Below, one piece after another: positions 5,082 to 5,773 of a stretch of DNA of 5,773 nucleotides. Every line of letters begins with the position of its first letter. Positions within the stretch are counted from its first letter, which is position 1. Source of the DNA: Nitrospirota bacterium (lineage in GTDB: Bacteria; Nitrospirota; Nitrospiria; Nitrospirales; UBA8639); NCBI GenBank assembly GCA_003235785.1, contig QJYE01000150.1, forward strand, positions 1 to 5,773, given 5' to 3'. A model generated the notes under the pieces. The model did not search any database and was not told the origin of the DNA. It worked only from the letters and a program-made list of their open reading frames with translations. The translations under genes and the position numbers were made by a program.

Positions 5082-5773
5082 TTAGGAAGGGTTGTGGAGA
5101 AGGGCGTTGACGGCTTGGAGGCGGCCGTGAGCTTTGATGGCTTCGGTGCTTTGAGGATACGTGCGGACCAACTGTTGAAAAACTGATTGCGCCATGGAGA
5201 GATGCTGAAGTTCTAAATGGGTATAGCCAATTTTGAGGAGTGAGGCGGGAACTTTATTACTGGTAGGATACAAAGCAAAGACACGTTCAAATTCATCAAT
5301 GGCTTCTTGAAAACGCCGTTGCCCATAATAGCATTCACCCAACCAATATTGGCTGTTGGCCGCTAAGGGTGAGTTGGGGAATGTGCGAAGAAATCCTGAA
5401 AATTCCCTGGCAGCCCCGCGATAGTTTCTTTCCCGTAACAAATTGAACGCGTGTTGATAGGCAATCTTCTCCGCATCGGTATTGATGTGAGGAGAAGAAG
5501 CCGAGGGGACACGGGATGATGGGGCCAAGTTTGAGAGAGCCGGAGAGACATACGCGACAGCCGATCCTGAGATAACTTCCCTTGATGCAATATTTTCGTT
5601 TGGAGAAATTTCCTGGTTTCGGTCAGCAGAAGAACGGGCAGTCTGAGTGACAGGACGCTGAAGAGATTCTGAAGGAAGAAACGACAACGGAGAACTTGGA
5701 GATGGCTGAGTTTGCGCCCCTCCAGAATTCGATTGCTGGAAAGTCCGTGAGCGTTGTTGTTCGTAGGCATCTA
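5082..5773 (-). CDS. ybgF: Tol-Pal system protein YbgF/CpoB, C-terminal part (5' end outside window)
   Basis: The frame is open from the window edge to the TAA at 5082-5084, giving 229 visible residues. The TTG at 5685-5687 is not a likely start, because the frame continues upstream for 28 more codons. The visible protein starts with DAYEQQRSRTFQQ, then a long linker rich in Ser, Pro, Gln and Asn (about residues 14-98). After that comes a block of TPR repeats, beginning AYQHAFNLLRERNYRGAARE (about 105-124) and going on with SQYWLGECYYGQRRFQEAID and SLLKIGYTHLEL. These blocks match the C-terminal domain of YbgF (CpoB), a periplasmic protein that works with Tol-Pal in envelope constriction. The signal peptide and N-terminal coiled coil should lie outside. 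Other outer-membrane TPR proteins such as BamD share the fold; the linker plus terminal triple TPR favours YbgF. pal and tolB genes would be expected upstream. Confidence 0.85.
   Translation of the reverse strand, partial: DAYEQQRSRTFQQSNSGGAQTQPSPSSPLSFLPSESLQRPVTQTARSSADRNQEISPNENIASREVISGSAVAYVSPALSNLAPSSRVPSASSPHINTDAEKIAYQHAFNLLRERNYRGAAREFSGFLRTFPNSPLAANSQYWLGECYYGQRRFQEAIDEFERVFALYPTSNKVPASLLKIGYTHLELQHLSMAQSVFQQLVRTYPQSTEAIKAHGRLQAVNALLHNPS

Noticed and set aside
5363..5770. 135-codon minus-strand open frame over the ybgF region
   Set aside because: It is an alternate frame of the ybgF gene; the TPR motifs are in the other frame, which is open to the edge.

Overview
The window looks like a stretch of a Gram-negative bacterial chromosome of medium GC content. 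The evidence is a Tat-exported protein, a multi-pass membrane acyltransferase and a Tol-Pal accessory protein of the YbgF/CpoB type. The short dispersed palindromes at the left edge, ending in a GGGCATGACGG-like sequence, together with the gene mix, would fit a Nitrospira-like bacterium. That assignment is an inference from general resemblance; no marker gene in the window fixes it.

Layout, left to right. Bases 1-317 hold no gene. They contain a perfect hairpin (2-26), a second imperfect palindrome (about 78-153), and a 40-base unit present twice (1-40 and 127-166, 31 of 40 bases identical). Bases 318-2273 are a tight two-gene plus-strand operon: a 307-residue alpha/alpha-toroid protein of the prenyltransferase/squalene-oxidase repeat type, then six bases later a 341-residue DUF362 protein with a twin-arginine signal. 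A convergent spacer (2274-2428) shows no convincing terminator. On the minus strand, 2429-3592 encodes a complete acyltransferase-3 (OafA-like) integral membrane protein.

Bases from about 3787 to 5016 hold a decayed IS3-family insertion sequence. Its orfA and orfB are both still readable but carry six separate lesions: two in-frame TGA stops, two frameshifts in G-runs, a deletion of about 21 bases in the catalytic DDE region, and a 13-base tandem duplication that throws the C-terminus out of frame. Undoing the duplication on paper restores a normal IS3 transposase tail ending at 4963. The right end of the element is visible; the left end is not resolved.

At the right edge, 5082-5773 (minus strand) is the C-terminal part of a YbgF/CpoB-type TPR protein. 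It stays open to the window edge, so its start lies outside.

How the genes relate: the toroid protein and the DUF362 protein are probably co-transcribed and translationally linked, and are the only real candidate for a poorly described system here. The acyltransferase, the dead IS and the ybgF end appear to be unrelated neighbours. The envelope theme (Tat export, membrane O-acylation, Tol-Pal) recurs but no functional link is shown.
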